From positions 5,677,501-5,741,500 of the forward strand of contig NW_018343982.1 of assembly GCF_002099425.1 (NCBI RefSeq): a stretch of DNA of 64,000 bases. The letters are read 5' to 3'. This stretch comes from Phascolarctos cinereus (taxonomy: Eukaryota; Chordata; Mammalia; Diprotodontia; Phascolarctidae). The position numbers were made by a program, and so were the translations under genes. The notes under the pieces were generated by a model. It was not told where the DNA came from and did not search any database. It worked only from the letters and a program-made list of their open reading frames with translations. How positions within the stretch are numbered: the stretch's first letter is position 1; each line of letters starts with the position of its first letter. Of this stretch, positions 12,301 to 24,439 are shown one piece after another.

Positions 12301-12354
12301 ATTCTGTCATGAAGAGGGGCATAAACACACGCCAAATATCATCAGAATATATGG

Positions 12355-12800
12355 TTACAATCGTTTCAAGGATTTGTTCTAGGCTCTGGGGATAGAATAC
12401 AAAGGCAAAAATGAAATAGTCCCTGCCCTCGAGGAGCTTACCTTCTATTATAGGGGAGACAAAATGTACATTTATATGTACATACATGCTAGATACAAAA
12501 TGAGTACAAGGTAATTTGGGGGTGAGAAAGGTGCTAGCAGCTGGGAGGGGGGAATCAAGAAGTACTTGTAGAAGGTGATTCTTGAGATAAATTTTTAAAG
12601 AAACTAGAAATTCTAAGAGACAGGCAGAGAGTACGACGTAGGTGTATGGAATAGCCTATGTAGGGACACAGAGATGGGGGAGAGAGTTTTTACGTACAAG
12701 CAAAAACAGGAAGGCCAGTTTGACTGGTCTGAAGAGCGTGTGGAGAATAATGTATGCTGAGGCTAGAAGCTTCCAGTATTATTTATCCTCTGCATTTGGA
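12355..12800 (-). mobile_element. SINE-like stretch joined to old LINE-like sequence
   Basis: 12355-12480 has CTGCCCTCGAGGAGC. The purine-rich continuation resembles L2 read from the other strand. Low certainty for the second part. Confidence 0.4.
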
Positions 12801-13889
12801 AGCACATTTTGGGTATTAATAAATGTAAGTGGAGTTGGATTTTTTAAAATGATTTCCTAGCCAGGAGTTATATAGCGTAAAAGTTTAACCACATGAAGTT
12901 TAGCCTTGCATCTCTGATGTTGCCTATGATTTTTCCTACTGTGACCATATTAAGTAACATTCCTTAACTTCAGATAGTTTTAAAACACAAAAGCAAGGTA
13001 TGGCTAAAAAAAATCATAATCTCATTTGAAATCATGTTTCTTTTTATCATGTTGAGATCCCTGAGAATAATGTATTTCAATAAATAGCTTTCATTCAGAT
13101 TTCTAATGTTGGTTGAACATACCCACACATTGCCTGGGTAAATGAGCTTCTTATTTCTGAATGATGTACATTTCTTTGGGAGGGAAAGAAATGTAAGACT
13201 TGGGTGCATTCTTAAGAGAGTCTGTGTTTTAGGATTTTAATTCCCTGTTGGAGGGTATGTATTATAGATGTTTTTGTTTTCATCAGTCAAATAAAAAGAA
13301 CATTGTGCCTTCCCAGATGTACAGTATAGAGATATATAAAAGCCGTGACCTACATGATACCCTCAAAAAGCTTGAGAATGCTTTCATCATTCTCTAAAGC
13401 TGACATTGGTATGTGCTGTATATGGCCTCCAACAGTAGTTTATCGTCAAAGCCTCTCCTTCTAGAAAGCAGATATAAATATAACTTTTATCTAGGACTAA
13501 CTACTTAGATTTCTCTTAACACTCACACTTTAGTAGGTTCTCAGTTTAATGTATTCTTGAACAGAACTCCATCATTTGCGTACATTTTATCCATGTTAAC
13601 TGGCATTAGACTAACATATGTGTCCATTAATTCTAATGATTTTACAATTAAAGTAGTTCAGATGATTTTTTGAAACTAGCATACTAGCTGAATCCTATTT
13701 TACTAATATGATAATGTCTTTCACAAGGTGATAATATGAATATATTAAATATAACTTTGTGTGGAATAGATTCATTCAATGTTGCATAGTAATACTAAGT
13801 ATTACTGTACTGTATATACTATAGTATATTCATACAGTACCCTAAGGATAAAAAGTGATTTATATTCATTCTAATTATTTTACTCATTA

Positions 13890-14095
13890 TTTCATTTTAT
13901 AACTATCTTATTTGATCTTGCAACAATTTTGTATTATCGGCTCCATTTTATAGCTCAGGAAAACAAGAGCTAGGCCTCAGAGTAAAGTGCCTTGCTCAGA
14001 GTCACAGAGCTGGTAAATGATGAAGCAGGGTTTGAACCCATAGCTTCTGACTCTAAGTCCAGTGTTCTGTATATTACACAGCCCTGCTTCTCTCA
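13890..14095 (-). mobile_element. MIR-type SINE
   Basis: CTCAGAGTCACAGAGCTGG, GGGTTTGAACCCATAGC, CTGACTCTAAGTCCAG. Confidence 0.7.
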
Positions 14096-14809
14096 CAGAG
14101 AAATCTAAATTGCAGTGCACATCTGTGAAATATTCCTTCCCATTTCTATCTCTGCCCATCACCCTTCCTCTCTTTTCCTTTCTCTTTCTTTTTACTCCCT
14201 CTTCACCTTCTAAATGATTCTGGTCATAATTTTTAATTTCTGAGCTGTTTCATCTATTTGTGTCCTAAACTTATGGTTGTTTAAACATATTCTTATTGTA
14301 ATTAATTATAAAAACATCTGGACAAGATTTTTTAAAATAAGTTTTATTTAGGCTTTAAATCTTTTTCTGTAAAATATCCTCTTCAGGAAGAAGTTCATTG
14401 CATCAACAAAATATTTTTCTGGCATTAATGTTGAAGGCTGCTTTTTTTTAATCTTCAAATAAAAGAAGACCATATAGGAATTTTTTTTTAAACAAAATAG
14501 AATGATAGTCATGGTTGGCTCTTCAGACAGGACAGAGTTATAAGGAGGATCAAATCCAGAATTTAGGCCTTTTCAAGTATCAGCTGGAAATGGGTATGTT
14601 TGGAATCAGTTATTTGATCCACAGAATCTTACAATCACTTCCTCTCTTTCAGACCATGACAGCAGTCCCATGTCAAACTCTGATCCTTTACCCAAAGCAA
14701 GGACAACTGTTATTGTTCAACTGTTTCCAGAGATGATGAATATAACTGCAGATCAGAATTACGAATGTCATACATCTGTTTGTATATGTGTTTTGGAGGA
14801 TATAGTCAC

Positions 14810-14965
14810 AGCATCATTGAATTTTGGAGTTTGAAGGACCTTCAATAGCTAGCCTAATTCTGTTGTATAAATGGATAAAGTAAGGCTTAGAGAGGAAAAC
14901 TACTTAGACAAAGTCACACAGCTAGTCAGCAGAAAACCTAGGTCTAGAACCCAGTTCTTCCAGTT
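14810..14965 (-). mobile_element. MIR-type SINE
   Basis: GGAGTTTGAAGGACC, CAAAGTCACACAGCTAGTC, TAGAACCCAGTTCTTCC. Confidence 0.65.
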
Positions 14966-15589
14966 CAGTTTCCTCAGAGGGCAGTATAGTATTGTGGAAA
15001 GGATATTACAACAAAGATGTATAAACTTGATAAATTAATGATTTAATTGATAAAGGTATTCCTGCACAACTCCTCTATTCCTTCTAATCCTATGGGATCC
15101 TATTCATGTTTTCCCATAGATCTTCCACAGAAAATCTTACTCAGTGTGCTAAAAGGATTTCTCTTGTTCTTTATGTTGTGTTAGAGATACCAGTGTACCA
15201 ATAGGTATGTCCATCATTAACTCTTATTCTCACTTAACAAATGCCCCATATCCTTTTCTGGTCTCACATATATCTCATCTGCAAATCACTGTTGGTAACT
15301 TGCTACAATCTTTAATGCCCACCATTCATATTTCCATTGTTCTTTAGATACTACTGAAATTGTGATATCCAACAATTCAGAGCCACATAGTATCAATGAG
15401 AGAATATTAGTATTATTAAGAAGGATTTGCATAACACATGCTGTTTGAAATCATTGAAAGCATTGAATGGTGTCCCAAGCACAATACTATGTGATCTCTT
15501 CCTGCTACTTAATTTCATGCTGAATTAATCCTTGTATTGCACTTGTCCAAAAAAATAATCTAGCACTTGCTTCACTCACAGTTTGAATT

Positions 15590-15935
15590 TTCTAGGATAC
15601 TAATTTAATCACTATTCTTCCAACTCTGCATTTTCACTGGCTGTCCCACATGGCTGGAATGCTCTCCCTCCTCATTCTCTGCCTCCTGGCTTCCCTGTTG
15701 TTGGTTTTTTTTTTTCGAGTCTCATCTAAAATCCCACCTTCTGCAAGAAGCCTTTCTCAGTGCCCCTTAATATCAGTGCCCCTACTCTGAAATTTTCTCC
15801 AGTTTACTCTGAATATATTTTGTCTGTACATAGTTGTTTACATATTGTTTCCCCCATTAGGATGTCAGCATCTTGAGGGCAGGACTGTTTTTGCCTTAAT
15901 TGACTGAGTGACTGACTGAATTATTCCTGTCTTTG
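15590..15935 (+). mobile_element. L2 LINE 3' end
   Basis: Shows ATCTAAAATCCCACCTTCTG, GCAAGAAGCCTTTC and CTTGAGGGCAGGACTG in L2 order. Lacks the very last tail. Confidence 0.75.
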
Positions 15936-16949
15936 TTCAACTTAAACCCGGCTTCAGCAAGAAATTTTAAAAAGAAAAAGTTTCTCAATAAATGCAAAAG
16001 TGATTAAATATTTCTCCTTGCTCTGGCATGTAAAGACTAGTGCTCTGTTAGGACCAAAGGCCCATTAAAATTGTTTTTATAAAGTTTATTCATGTCTCCC
16101 AGGACAACTTCCCATTTTACTGTCCTTGATTTGAAGAAATTGTTACATAAGCCCATTTTGTGTTCCATAACTACTCCCAGATTGTCCACCATGAAAAATG
16201 TTTTGCACTTACCACTAACAGAATCCATGCTTTTTCCTTCAGAGACAATCTAGTTACTTCAGATAAACTACTTAAAATACCACCTCCTCTGGAAGCTGAT
16301 ATTCACGGTGTGTTAGGAAAGATAACTAGAGCACAGATTATGCGTAACTACATTATTGATTTCTTTCCATGGTTTGCACCATGTTAAATCATCAGTTTTG
16401 CCATTTCTGTTGCCATAGAGCTTGAGAGGAGCTATGTTAAATAATGTCAGAGACCTCAGGGGAGAATTCATTAGACCATCCATATGTAAAAGAGTTGAAG
16501 AAAGGGTTAATTTTATGAAATTTATGAAGAATTGGTAGTAGAGAGTTATAAAGAGTCATTAGACTTTATTAGAATTAGTTATAACTCCTTTTACAAACTG
16601 TAGGCTTGCTCTCAATACTAATAGCAGTTGGTTTATCTTTGTGAAAGCTGAGAATGAACAAATAGTAAAAGAATCACATCACTTTGTAGGCTCATCTATA
16701 TATGTGAACAGTTTAGGGGCCTAAACATATTTTCTGTGATACTCATTGACCTATTTTTTAAACGAAACCATTTCAGAAAAATTTGCTTCTGAGGAATAGA
16801 GCCATGAATGTCTTTGTTTTAAAATGTTATTTATTTGTATTTTGAACCTAGACATAAATAAAATGGTCATTTCTACATAGTAAAATAGAAAAAGAAGATT
16901 GTACATGAGACTGCAGATCTCCATTATGTGCAGCTTGCTTTTTAAAAAT

Positions 16950-17745
16950 ACATGAGAGGGAATGTGGGAAAATTGGGACATTAATGAACTATTGGCAGAG
17001 TTGTGAACTGATCCAACCATTTTGGCGAGCAATTTGGAACGATGCCAAAAGGGCTGTAAAACTGTGCATACTTATCTTTGATCTAGCAATAGCAATACTA
17101 AGTCTGTATCCCAAAGAGATCAAAAAAGAGGGGAAGGGGACCTACTTGTACAAAAATTTATAGCAGCTTTTTTTGGGGTAGCAAAGAAATGGAAATTGAG
17201 GGTATTGCCCATCAATTGGGGAATGGCTGAACAAGTTGTAGTATATGACTGCAATGGAATACTATTGTGCTATGAGAAATTATGAGCAGGTGGATTTCAG
17301 GAAAACCTGGAAAAACTTAAATGAACTGATGCAAAGTGAAGCGAGCAGAGCCAGGAGAACATCATACGCGGTAACAGCAACATTGTATAATGATCAACTG
17401 TGAATGACTTAGCTATTCTCAGCAATACAACTATCTAAGACAATCCTGAAGGACCCATGATGAAAAATGCTCTCCATTTCCAGAGAAAGGACTGATAGAG
17501 TCTGAATGCAGACTGAAGCATACTGTTTTTCTCTTTTTTTTTTTGGTTCAAATTTTCTTCCACAAAATGACTGATGTGGAAATATGTTTTACAAAATTGC
17601 ACATGTATAACCTATATCAGGCTGTTTACTTATTCTCAGAGAGCAGGGAGAGAGGGAAAGAATGCAGAACTCAAAATTTAAAAAAAAACAAATATTAAAA
17701 TTTGTTTTTACATGTAACTGGGGGAAAATTATTTTTTTAAGTATG
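16950..17745 (+). mobile_element. L1 LINE 3' end, + strand
   Basis: Reads from the ORF2 end (GGCAGAGTTGTGAACTGATC, GTCTGTATCCCAAAGAGATC) into the 3' UTR (CATGATGAAAAATGCTCTCC) and a weak A-rich tail near 17680. 5'-truncated. Confidence 0.88.
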
Positions 17746-18528
17746 TAAGAAATTCAAACTATAGCTTTCAAAGCTTCTCTCTGCTTCTTTCTGGCCTCCC
17801 ATCTGGTCTCTGTTATATGTTTTTTAAAAGATGTTTCAATGACTCTTTTGTTATTGTTGTTGTTTACTCCTCATCTCCTCACCCCTTTTTCCTCTGTACC
17901 TTTCAAAAAGAACATAAAAACAAAGACATTGTAACAAATATTCAGAGTAAAACTAAAATTCTCACGTTGACTGTGGCTGGAATTGTTTTGTAAAGCTACC
18001 TACCAAAGAGCAGTTTGGATTTTTGGTTGAATTTATTCAAACTAGCTTGAAAGTTTACTGGGAGAGCTATTACTAGGAAGCTAGTTTGGAAACAAAGACT
18101 TTCTCAAAGATCTGATCCTTATAATGTTTGGTAACTCTCTTTCCTACCTCCTCCCTCATAGTCTGTGTCTCTTTGACACTTTGGTGAGGTTGTTATCTGA
18201 TGGGGTTTATGAAGTATAATATGTTTATTTTAACATCAATGTGAGATAAAGATGAGATTTCCTTCTCTAACACATACTTCAATACAAAATCTTTTAGGGA
18301 GAGGAGTCTCTACTGGGGAAACACCAATAGCTGCTAAAATCCAATAGGATAACTCATAATTCTTCTTACTCTATACTTGATATATATTTGAAAATTTTTA
18401 CTTTTGTGATACACATAGTTGCTATTCAGTATTATAGAAAACCCCTATTAAATTACCAACATCAATAGAGAACATTAAGCTTGCTAAGAAATTACTATAT
18501 ATGGTTGTTTTTTGCTTCCTCTCTCTTT

Positions 18529-18570
<42 letters not shown>
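18529..18570. repeat. (GT)n microsatellite
   Basis: About 20 GT units with one early interruption (GTATGTG). Confidence 0.97.
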
Positions 18571-18572
<2 letters not shown>

Positions 18573-19010
18573 GCACACACAGAGCTATTTCTAAATGCAA
18601 ATTCTAGATAGGCACAACTGAAAGCTGAAAGTAGACATGCCATAACACATAACAGCCCAAAATAGCTCACTTGAAAGGGCCCTTTAGTAACCCTCCACTT
18701 ATGTCAACTACACATCCCTGATTTTCTTATACAGTCCCGACTTCAAACATCTTGTTCTATTGTCCTTATATTCTAGCATCCTAGAAATTCTAGTATTTTG
18801 GCATATATGGTATTCATCCATGCAAGGTGGCACAGACAGGAACTCCCACAGAGTGATGGAGGGACACAGTCTGCTACAGATAAGAGCTTTGAGTGGCTAT
18901 CCCCCTAAACTTTTTGGAGAGCTTCTTGACCTTAAACACCATGTACTAGATTTGACTTGGACACAGTGCTGTCCCGTTCAATCCTTGGAATTGAGAACTA
19001 ATCACAAAGT

Positions 19011-19760
19011 TTTCTGAACTTGAGGTCAGAAGTCATAGATTGAAATCTGACCCTACCAGTTTTTTAATCTTTTTTAAATTTTTATTTTTTTAAATTCAGT
19101 TTTATTTCAGTTTCAAGTTATCTCTATCCTCCTATCCCTCCTTGCCTATTGAGAAGGCAAGGAAAGCAAGACTCAATATAAATAAGTATAGAAGTGCAAA
19201 ACAAATTCTTAAATTAGTCATGTCCTCAAAAAAAATTAATGAAGGAAAATATGCTTCAGTTTGTATTCTGAGTCCATCAGTTCTCTATCTGTGAGTGGAG
19301 AGCATGTTTCATTATGAGTCATTTGGAACTGTGATTGGTCATTGTATTGATTAAAGTTACTAAGTCTTTCAAAATTCATTTTCTTTATGTTTTGTTGTTG
19401 TATAAATTGTTCTGGTTCTACTCACTTCACTTTGCATCAACTCATAGAAATCTTCTCAAGTTTTTTCTGAAACCATCCCCTTCATCATTTCTTACAGCAC
19501 AATAGTATTCCATCACATTCATATACCATGATTTGTTCAGTCACCTCCCAGTTGATGGGCATCTCCTCACAGTTTTCAGTTTTTGCCACCACAAAAAGAG
19601 CTGCTGTAAATATTTTTGTACATTTGGCTCCTTTTCTTCTTTCTTTTATCTCTTTGGGGGGGTATAGGCCTAGTTTAGCTGTGTAATCTTAGGCAAGTCA
19701 TTTAAATTCTGTAGACCTCTGTGTTCTCATCTGTAAAATGGGAATAATAAGAGCATAAGT
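19011..19760 (+). mobile_element. MIR SINE split by the L1
   Basis: The left half (19011-19062) has GAGGTCAGAAGTCATAGATTG and CTGACCCTACCA. The right half (19673-19760) has AGCTGTGTAATCTTAGGCAA and CTCATCTGTAAAATGGG. The halves are contiguous in a MIR consensus. Confidence 0.75.
19063..19672 (-). mobile_element. L1 LINE 3' end inserted into a MIR
   Basis: A poly-T-like start near 19063 marks the L1 3' end on the - strand. Then TCACTTTGCATCAACTCATAG, ATAGTATTCCATCACATTC and CAGTTGATGGGCATC follow, as in the other L1 tails here. Flanked by the two halves of a MIR. Confidence 0.85.
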
Positions 19761-20284
19761 CAGAAGACTGGGGTTTGAATCTTGCCTTCGAGTCTTACTA
19801 CTTTCCAGTAGTATAAAATCTTTGAGGGGGAGTGGGGGAAGAGCCTTTTGTAGTCCATAGTTTCTTTTAAAGTGCATTGTGAACAACAGAGCATTACATA
19901 AACATCAGCTTTTATTTTTAAGAGGAAAAAGTTCATGTCTTGCTTACTCCTTAGCATTTTCCTTGATTAGCCCCCTCCCCCCACCACTACCCACATTCTT
20001 GTCTCTATTGTACAATGGACTGCCAATCCCAGACCTATACATGAAAACCGTCTACTGCAGGAACATCCCAGTATATGATTAGCAAGGAAATGCCAGGCTA
20101 CAGGGGCAGGGTGGGAGGACACTGAGGGAGCAGCCCATGGCCTAATGAGCACTGCCCCGGTCAAGTTATTAAGTCTCTCTGAGAAATTTACGGTCTGATG
20201 AACTGGACAGCTTCCTAGAATAGTTGGATATTTACTTAGGATGAGGCTAGTGCAGTGTTGTTGTTTTGCTATAAGGGGTGGGGA

Positions 20285-20548
20285 GGGAATACTCATTTAT
20301 ATAGCATCTGTTACACACCAGGCACTGTGCTAAGCATTTACAAATATGATCTCATTTGATCCTCATGACAACCCTGTGAGGTAGGTGCTATTCTTATCCC
20401 CATTTTATAGTTGAAGAAACTGAGGAAACAGGCTAAGTGACTTGCCCCAGTTCACATAGCCAGTAAGTATTTCTGAGTCTGGATTTGAACTCAGGGCTTC
20501 TGTGATTCTAGGCCCAAAGCTCTATCCACTACACCACCTGGCTGCCAA
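20285..20548 (-). mobile_element. MIR/MAR-type SINE, near full length
   Basis: Runs from GCATCTGTTACACACCAGG through CATTTTATAGTTGAAG and GCCCCAGTTCACATAGCC to ATCCACTACACCACCTGGC. Good full-length example of the type. Confidence 0.85.
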
Positions 20549-20924
20549 AGCTATAGCAGCTGCTGGTCTTTAACCACTGTTGCCTACACCACCACCTCTA
20601 CCACTCCCTCTTGCAGGCCAGTTTTAAGTATCTCCTGTAGGATACTGTTTCCAAACATAAGAGTCTGCCAGCTAGAGCAGGTGTGCTGCAAATGCAGAGT
20701 CCTTTTGTCGAAGATAATGTAACTGTTCTGCAGAATAAACTAATTTTTTTTTTGCTAGCTATAGAATTCATCCTAATCCAAGACAGCATCCCATAGGAAT
20801 GAGTTGGTAAAGGTGCTGTTGCTCTGCTATGATAAACCAATAGCTAGGTACCATACAATGTGGAGCCCTCTTCATCTTGGCATTTAAAGTCAATCAACAA
20901 AGCATTTCACTTAACAAGCTTTTG

Positions 20925-21160
20925 TTGTTGTTGTTATTCAGTCCTGTCCAAGTCTTTTGGGGTTTTCTGGGCAAAGATACTGGAGTGGTTTGTCATTTCT
21001 TTCTCTAGCTCATTTTACAGATAAGGAAACTGAGGCAAACAGGGTTAAGTGGCTTGCCCAGTGTCATATAGCTAGTAAATATCAAGGCCAGATTTGAACT
21101 GAAGAAGATGAATCTTCCTTTTTCAAGCCTTGTGCTTTATCCACTGCACCACCCTATGTC
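20925..21160 (-). mobile_element. MAR-type SINE with TTG repeat head
   Basis: TTGTTGTTGTTATTCAGTC, TTTGGGGTTTTCTGGGC, ACTGGAGTGGTTTGTC, then CTGAGGCAAACAGGG and ATCCACTGCACCACC. Marsupial-typical. Further copies at 21815 and 60171. Confidence 0.8.
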
Positions 21161-21164
21161 AGAT

Positions 21165-21260
21165 ACTTTGCCAAGCGCTGGGAATACATATACAAGCAAA
21201 AAGTAAGAGTCACTGGCCTCAAGGAGATCACATTCTGATGGGGAAAAATCACACATGAGA
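21165..21260 (-). mobile_element. Therian SINE fragment (MIR/THER-like)
   Basis: GCCAAGCGCTGGGAATAC and GGCCTCAAGGAGATCAC. Confidence 0.5.
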
Positions 21261-21329
21261 GGAAGCTGAAAGGGGGCATGGTAGAGGAGTCAAGAGTACA
21301 GCAGCCTGGCTGCATGCAGCATGTCATTT

Positions 21330-21535
21330 CCCAGCTACATCCTTTGGTGTGGGCTGTCCTTCATGCCTGGGATAAACACCTCCCTCCACTTCTGCCTTTA
21401 GAAACCCTTACTTCCTCCAAAGCTCAGATCAACTGCCCTTTCCTACTGTCAGTGCTCTCCCAAAATGTATTTGTTATATGTGGTTTTTGTATTTACTTAT
21501 GTGTAAACCTGTTTTTTCCTCCAGTAGGAGGAAAT
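21330..21535 (+). mobile_element. L2 LINE 3' fragment
   Basis: Shows TCCTTCATGCCTGGGATAA, then AAAGCTCAGATCAACTGCC, in the order of the L2 3' region. Diverged. Confidence 0.55.
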
Positions 21536-21814
21536 TAAAAATGATGGGGGGAGGAGAGTGGCATGTGCATCCAAAAGACCATCTGGAGAGGAGTGAGATA
21601 TGACTGGTCTGAGCACCATCCTTAAGGAGGAGTTCTGGGAGAAGCTATCCAATGAAAAAGGCAGAGGCCCAGGGAGCATGGGGATCTTCAAGGTGTGAAG
21701 CTTTGAAAGCTTTGCACAATGTGGCTCTGCTCTGCTTTTCTGGATGTATTTAATATTATTTCTCTTCATTCACTGTATAGACCAGCTAAATTTGCTATTT
21801 ATCATGAGTGGCTA

Positions 21815-22015
21815 AGCTGGCACAGTGGATAGAATACCCAGCCTGAAGTCTGGAAGATTCATCAGTTTGATGTTTGCCTCAGTTCCCCATCTGTAAAATC
21901 AGTTGGAGAAGAAAATGGCAAACCACTCTAGTATCTTTGACAAGAAAACCCCAAATGGGGTCACAGAGAGACAGACATGACTGAAACAACTCAACAACAA
22001 CAATAACAAAAGACT
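21815..22015 (+). mobile_element. MAR-type SINE, + strand
   Basis: GGCACAGTGGATAGAATAC, AAAATGGCAAACCACTC and CCCCAAATGGGGTCAC, ending in ACAACAACAATAACAAA. Complement of the type at 20925. Confidence 0.78.
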
Positions 22016-22202
22016 GTACTTTCTGTCAGCCCAGGGTACTGCCCATGATAGCTAATAGCTAACATTTATGCAGCACCCGCTCTGTATCAGGCACTATGCT
22101 AAGTGCTTTACAATGGTCTCATCTGATCCTCACAACAGTCCTGAGCGGTAGGTACTATTATTATGCCCATTTTACAGATCATGCAGCCAGTAAATGCCTA
22201 TG

Positions 22203-22393
22203 GGCAGTTTTTGATCTGAATGAAACCACATCTATGTTATTGTGATTCACAGTAAAAATTTTTGCATTCTTGGTAGATCAAATGTTGGCTTTATTTAATA
22301 GGTTCACTTCATTCCAATGACAATTTGCCAGCACACTAAAATAAAATGTTACAAATTCTTTGGAGAATGAAAATTGTAAGTAGATAAAAAGGG

Positions 22394-22439
<46 letters not shown>

Positions 22440-23120
22440 ATAGTCAATGAAGTGATATGTTTTACTTGACTGTACATATTTGTTACAAGAAATGCTTTTC
22501 TTTTCTCCCTTTCTTTCAATGGAGCACGGGGTGGTGGGAGAGAGAGAAAATATATTTCTCTTAAGTAAAAGAATGAGAACTGAGTGGTGCTACAAATGAG
22601 GTAACCATATTGTTAGTTTTGCTTAGTTATTCTACTTTGTTACAAGAGACTCACAGAGTGAGGGTAATCTGGAAATGTTGGTTATGTAAAGATAAAACAC
22701 ATCATTAAAACTTTTTTTAAAATGAAAAAGATCTGGGTTTTAGTGGACAACAAGCTCGATGTGACTCAGGAGTGTGATATGAAAGCCCAGAAACTTAGTG
22801 CATATAAAGAGGTATCTAGGTCACATTTCAAAGCAACAAAAATGGTGAATGGCCACTAAATCATGCCCCATGAGGACTAATGAAAAGAAATAGTGATGGA
22901 TGTTTAACCTGGAGAAGAGAAGATTTAGAGAAGAATGTGGTAACTCTCATTGAGTATCTGCAGGGCTGTCATATCAAAGAGGGGCCATACTTGTTCTGCT
23001 TGGCGCCAAAGAGCATAACTAAGAGGGACTGATGGAAGCTGCAAAAAGGTACCTTGAGGTTTGACATAAGGAAACACTTCCTAGGAATCTGAGTTCTTTC
23101 AAAGTGTTCCTGATGCAAAG
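22203..23120 (+). repeat. Arm 1 of a 0.92-kb inverted repeat
   Basis: Reverse-complement match to 24607-25533 along its whole length, about 90-95% by eye. The last 140 bases differ at roughly six positions. Both arms carry the GTGT tract at the same place and a CR1/L3-like LINE 3' portion (about 22730-23110). The arm interrupts a MIR/MAR-type SINE whose left part ends at about 22205 and whose right part resumes at 23121. It has lost about 11 bases that arm 2 keeps near 22800. Confidence 0.9.
22394..22434. repeat. (GT)n microsatellite inside arm 1
   Basis: About 18 GT units. The same site in arm 2 (25303-25325) is shorter and interrupted. Confidence 0.95.
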
Positions 23121-23264
23121 GCCATATTTGAACTCAGGTATTCCTGACTCCAGGCCAGGTGCTCTATGCACTGTGCCCCAAAGCTTCAAATGTTGATATG
23201 GGTTGGATTCTCATTGACCTATTACCAGTTGTGTTTACATATATGCATACCTACATGTGTCTGT

Positions 23265-23545
23265 TTTCACTCCCTCCCATCTTCCCTCCTCCCTCCCTTT
23301 TTCTTAAAAAGATGTTTAACAACTATGTATACGTAAAGCAAAACAAATTCTCACATTACCACCTCCAAAAACATGTCATTCTCTTCTTGAGTCCCTCACT
23401 TCTATTTCAGAAAGTGGATAGTATGATTCATCATTGCTGGTCCCTGCACGGATCAGAATTCCTAAGTCTTTCAAACTCGTTTGTCTTTACAATGTTGTTA
23501 GTGTACAGTTCGCACCAGTTTTTCTGAAACCATCATTAATTCTTT
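23265..23545 (-). mobile_element. L1 3' UTR fragment, - strand, diverged
   Basis: Same wording order as the L1 tails at 19063 and 36902 (TTCCTAAGTCTTTCAAACTC, CACCAGTTTTTCTGAAACC) but shorter. It lies in the spacer of the large inverted repeat. Confidence 0.6.
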
Positions 23546-23659
23546 TAATGCATGTATCAACCCAGAACATACATGCACAACTTGTATTATAAATCATTTA
23601 AGCATTTATTAAATACCTGTTATGTTCTAGACCCTGTACTAGTTATTGGGTACACAGGT

Positions 23660-23865
23660 AACACATTACTCATCTCCTATTGATTTTCAGTGTTTTTCTT
23701 CTTGTAAGACCACTAACGTTTTCTTTACAAATTTAGCCACTATATTATTTTCTGTATATATATTCAAAATCAATATACTCTCATTATTATTGGTGTCTTT
23801 AGCACAGTGCCTAGCACATAGTAGGTGCTTACTAAATTAAATGTTTATTGATCAATTGAGGCATG
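23660..23865 (+). mobile_element. L2 LINE 3' tail, diverged
   Basis: Ends with TAGCACAGTGCCTAGCACAT then AGTAGGTGCTTACTAAATT, the characteristic L2 tail. Confidence 0.6.
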
Positions 23866-24439
23866 ATTGAATTTCCTTTTTTTTATTCCTTTTAATGCTT
23901 TCTGGTTTGAAATTCATCCAGTATTATCATTGCAAATCAAGAGTTTTCTTAAGGTAACTAAAGCATGGTGAATTTTAGGCTACTCTTCCCATTTATTTCT
24001 GGCTACATTTTTTCATATTAGATATGTTTCCTGAGTTCTGTGAGTGAGCAAATAATAAAAGCCCATGGAACAAGCTCTATAGATTTTGCTCATCTCCATT
24101 AGCTTCTCTTTCTACCTGGACCAGATATTTGTTTACCCTGTCCTGAAAGCTCTACTCTGTATCTCTCCAGTGATGACTTTAAAACTTCCACTACCTTTTG
24201 ATTGCAGCTTTCCTTTCAAGAAGGTGGGACTCCTACCTTGTTATGAATTACTTCTTTCTGCTTTCACTTGTATTGTCCTTTGTGAATTTTTGAAAAAGCT
24301 ACTTAACAGAAAAATAGTAACTGACAGAATCCAGTAAAAGTGCAATATAATAAAAATATACATAAACCACAAAAGATTGGGGGGGCCACCAAATATGGAG
24401 ACTCATAAGCCAAGAAATATTGTAATTATTCATGAAAAC

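Larger units (their letters stand above)
22050..23180 (-). mobile_element. MIR/MAR-type SINE split by arm 1
   Basis: The left part (22050-22205) has GCTAAGTGCTTTACAA, CATTTTACAGATCATGCAG and CCAGTAAATGCC. The right part (23121-23180) picks up at CCATATTTGAACTCAGG and ends at CTATGCACTGTGCC. Together they make one SINE in - orientation, broken by 0.92 kb. Confidence 0.7.

Noticed and set aside
23159-23527. 122-codon open frame
   Set aside because: Runs through a SINE end and an L1 3' UTR fragment in antisense; chance frame.
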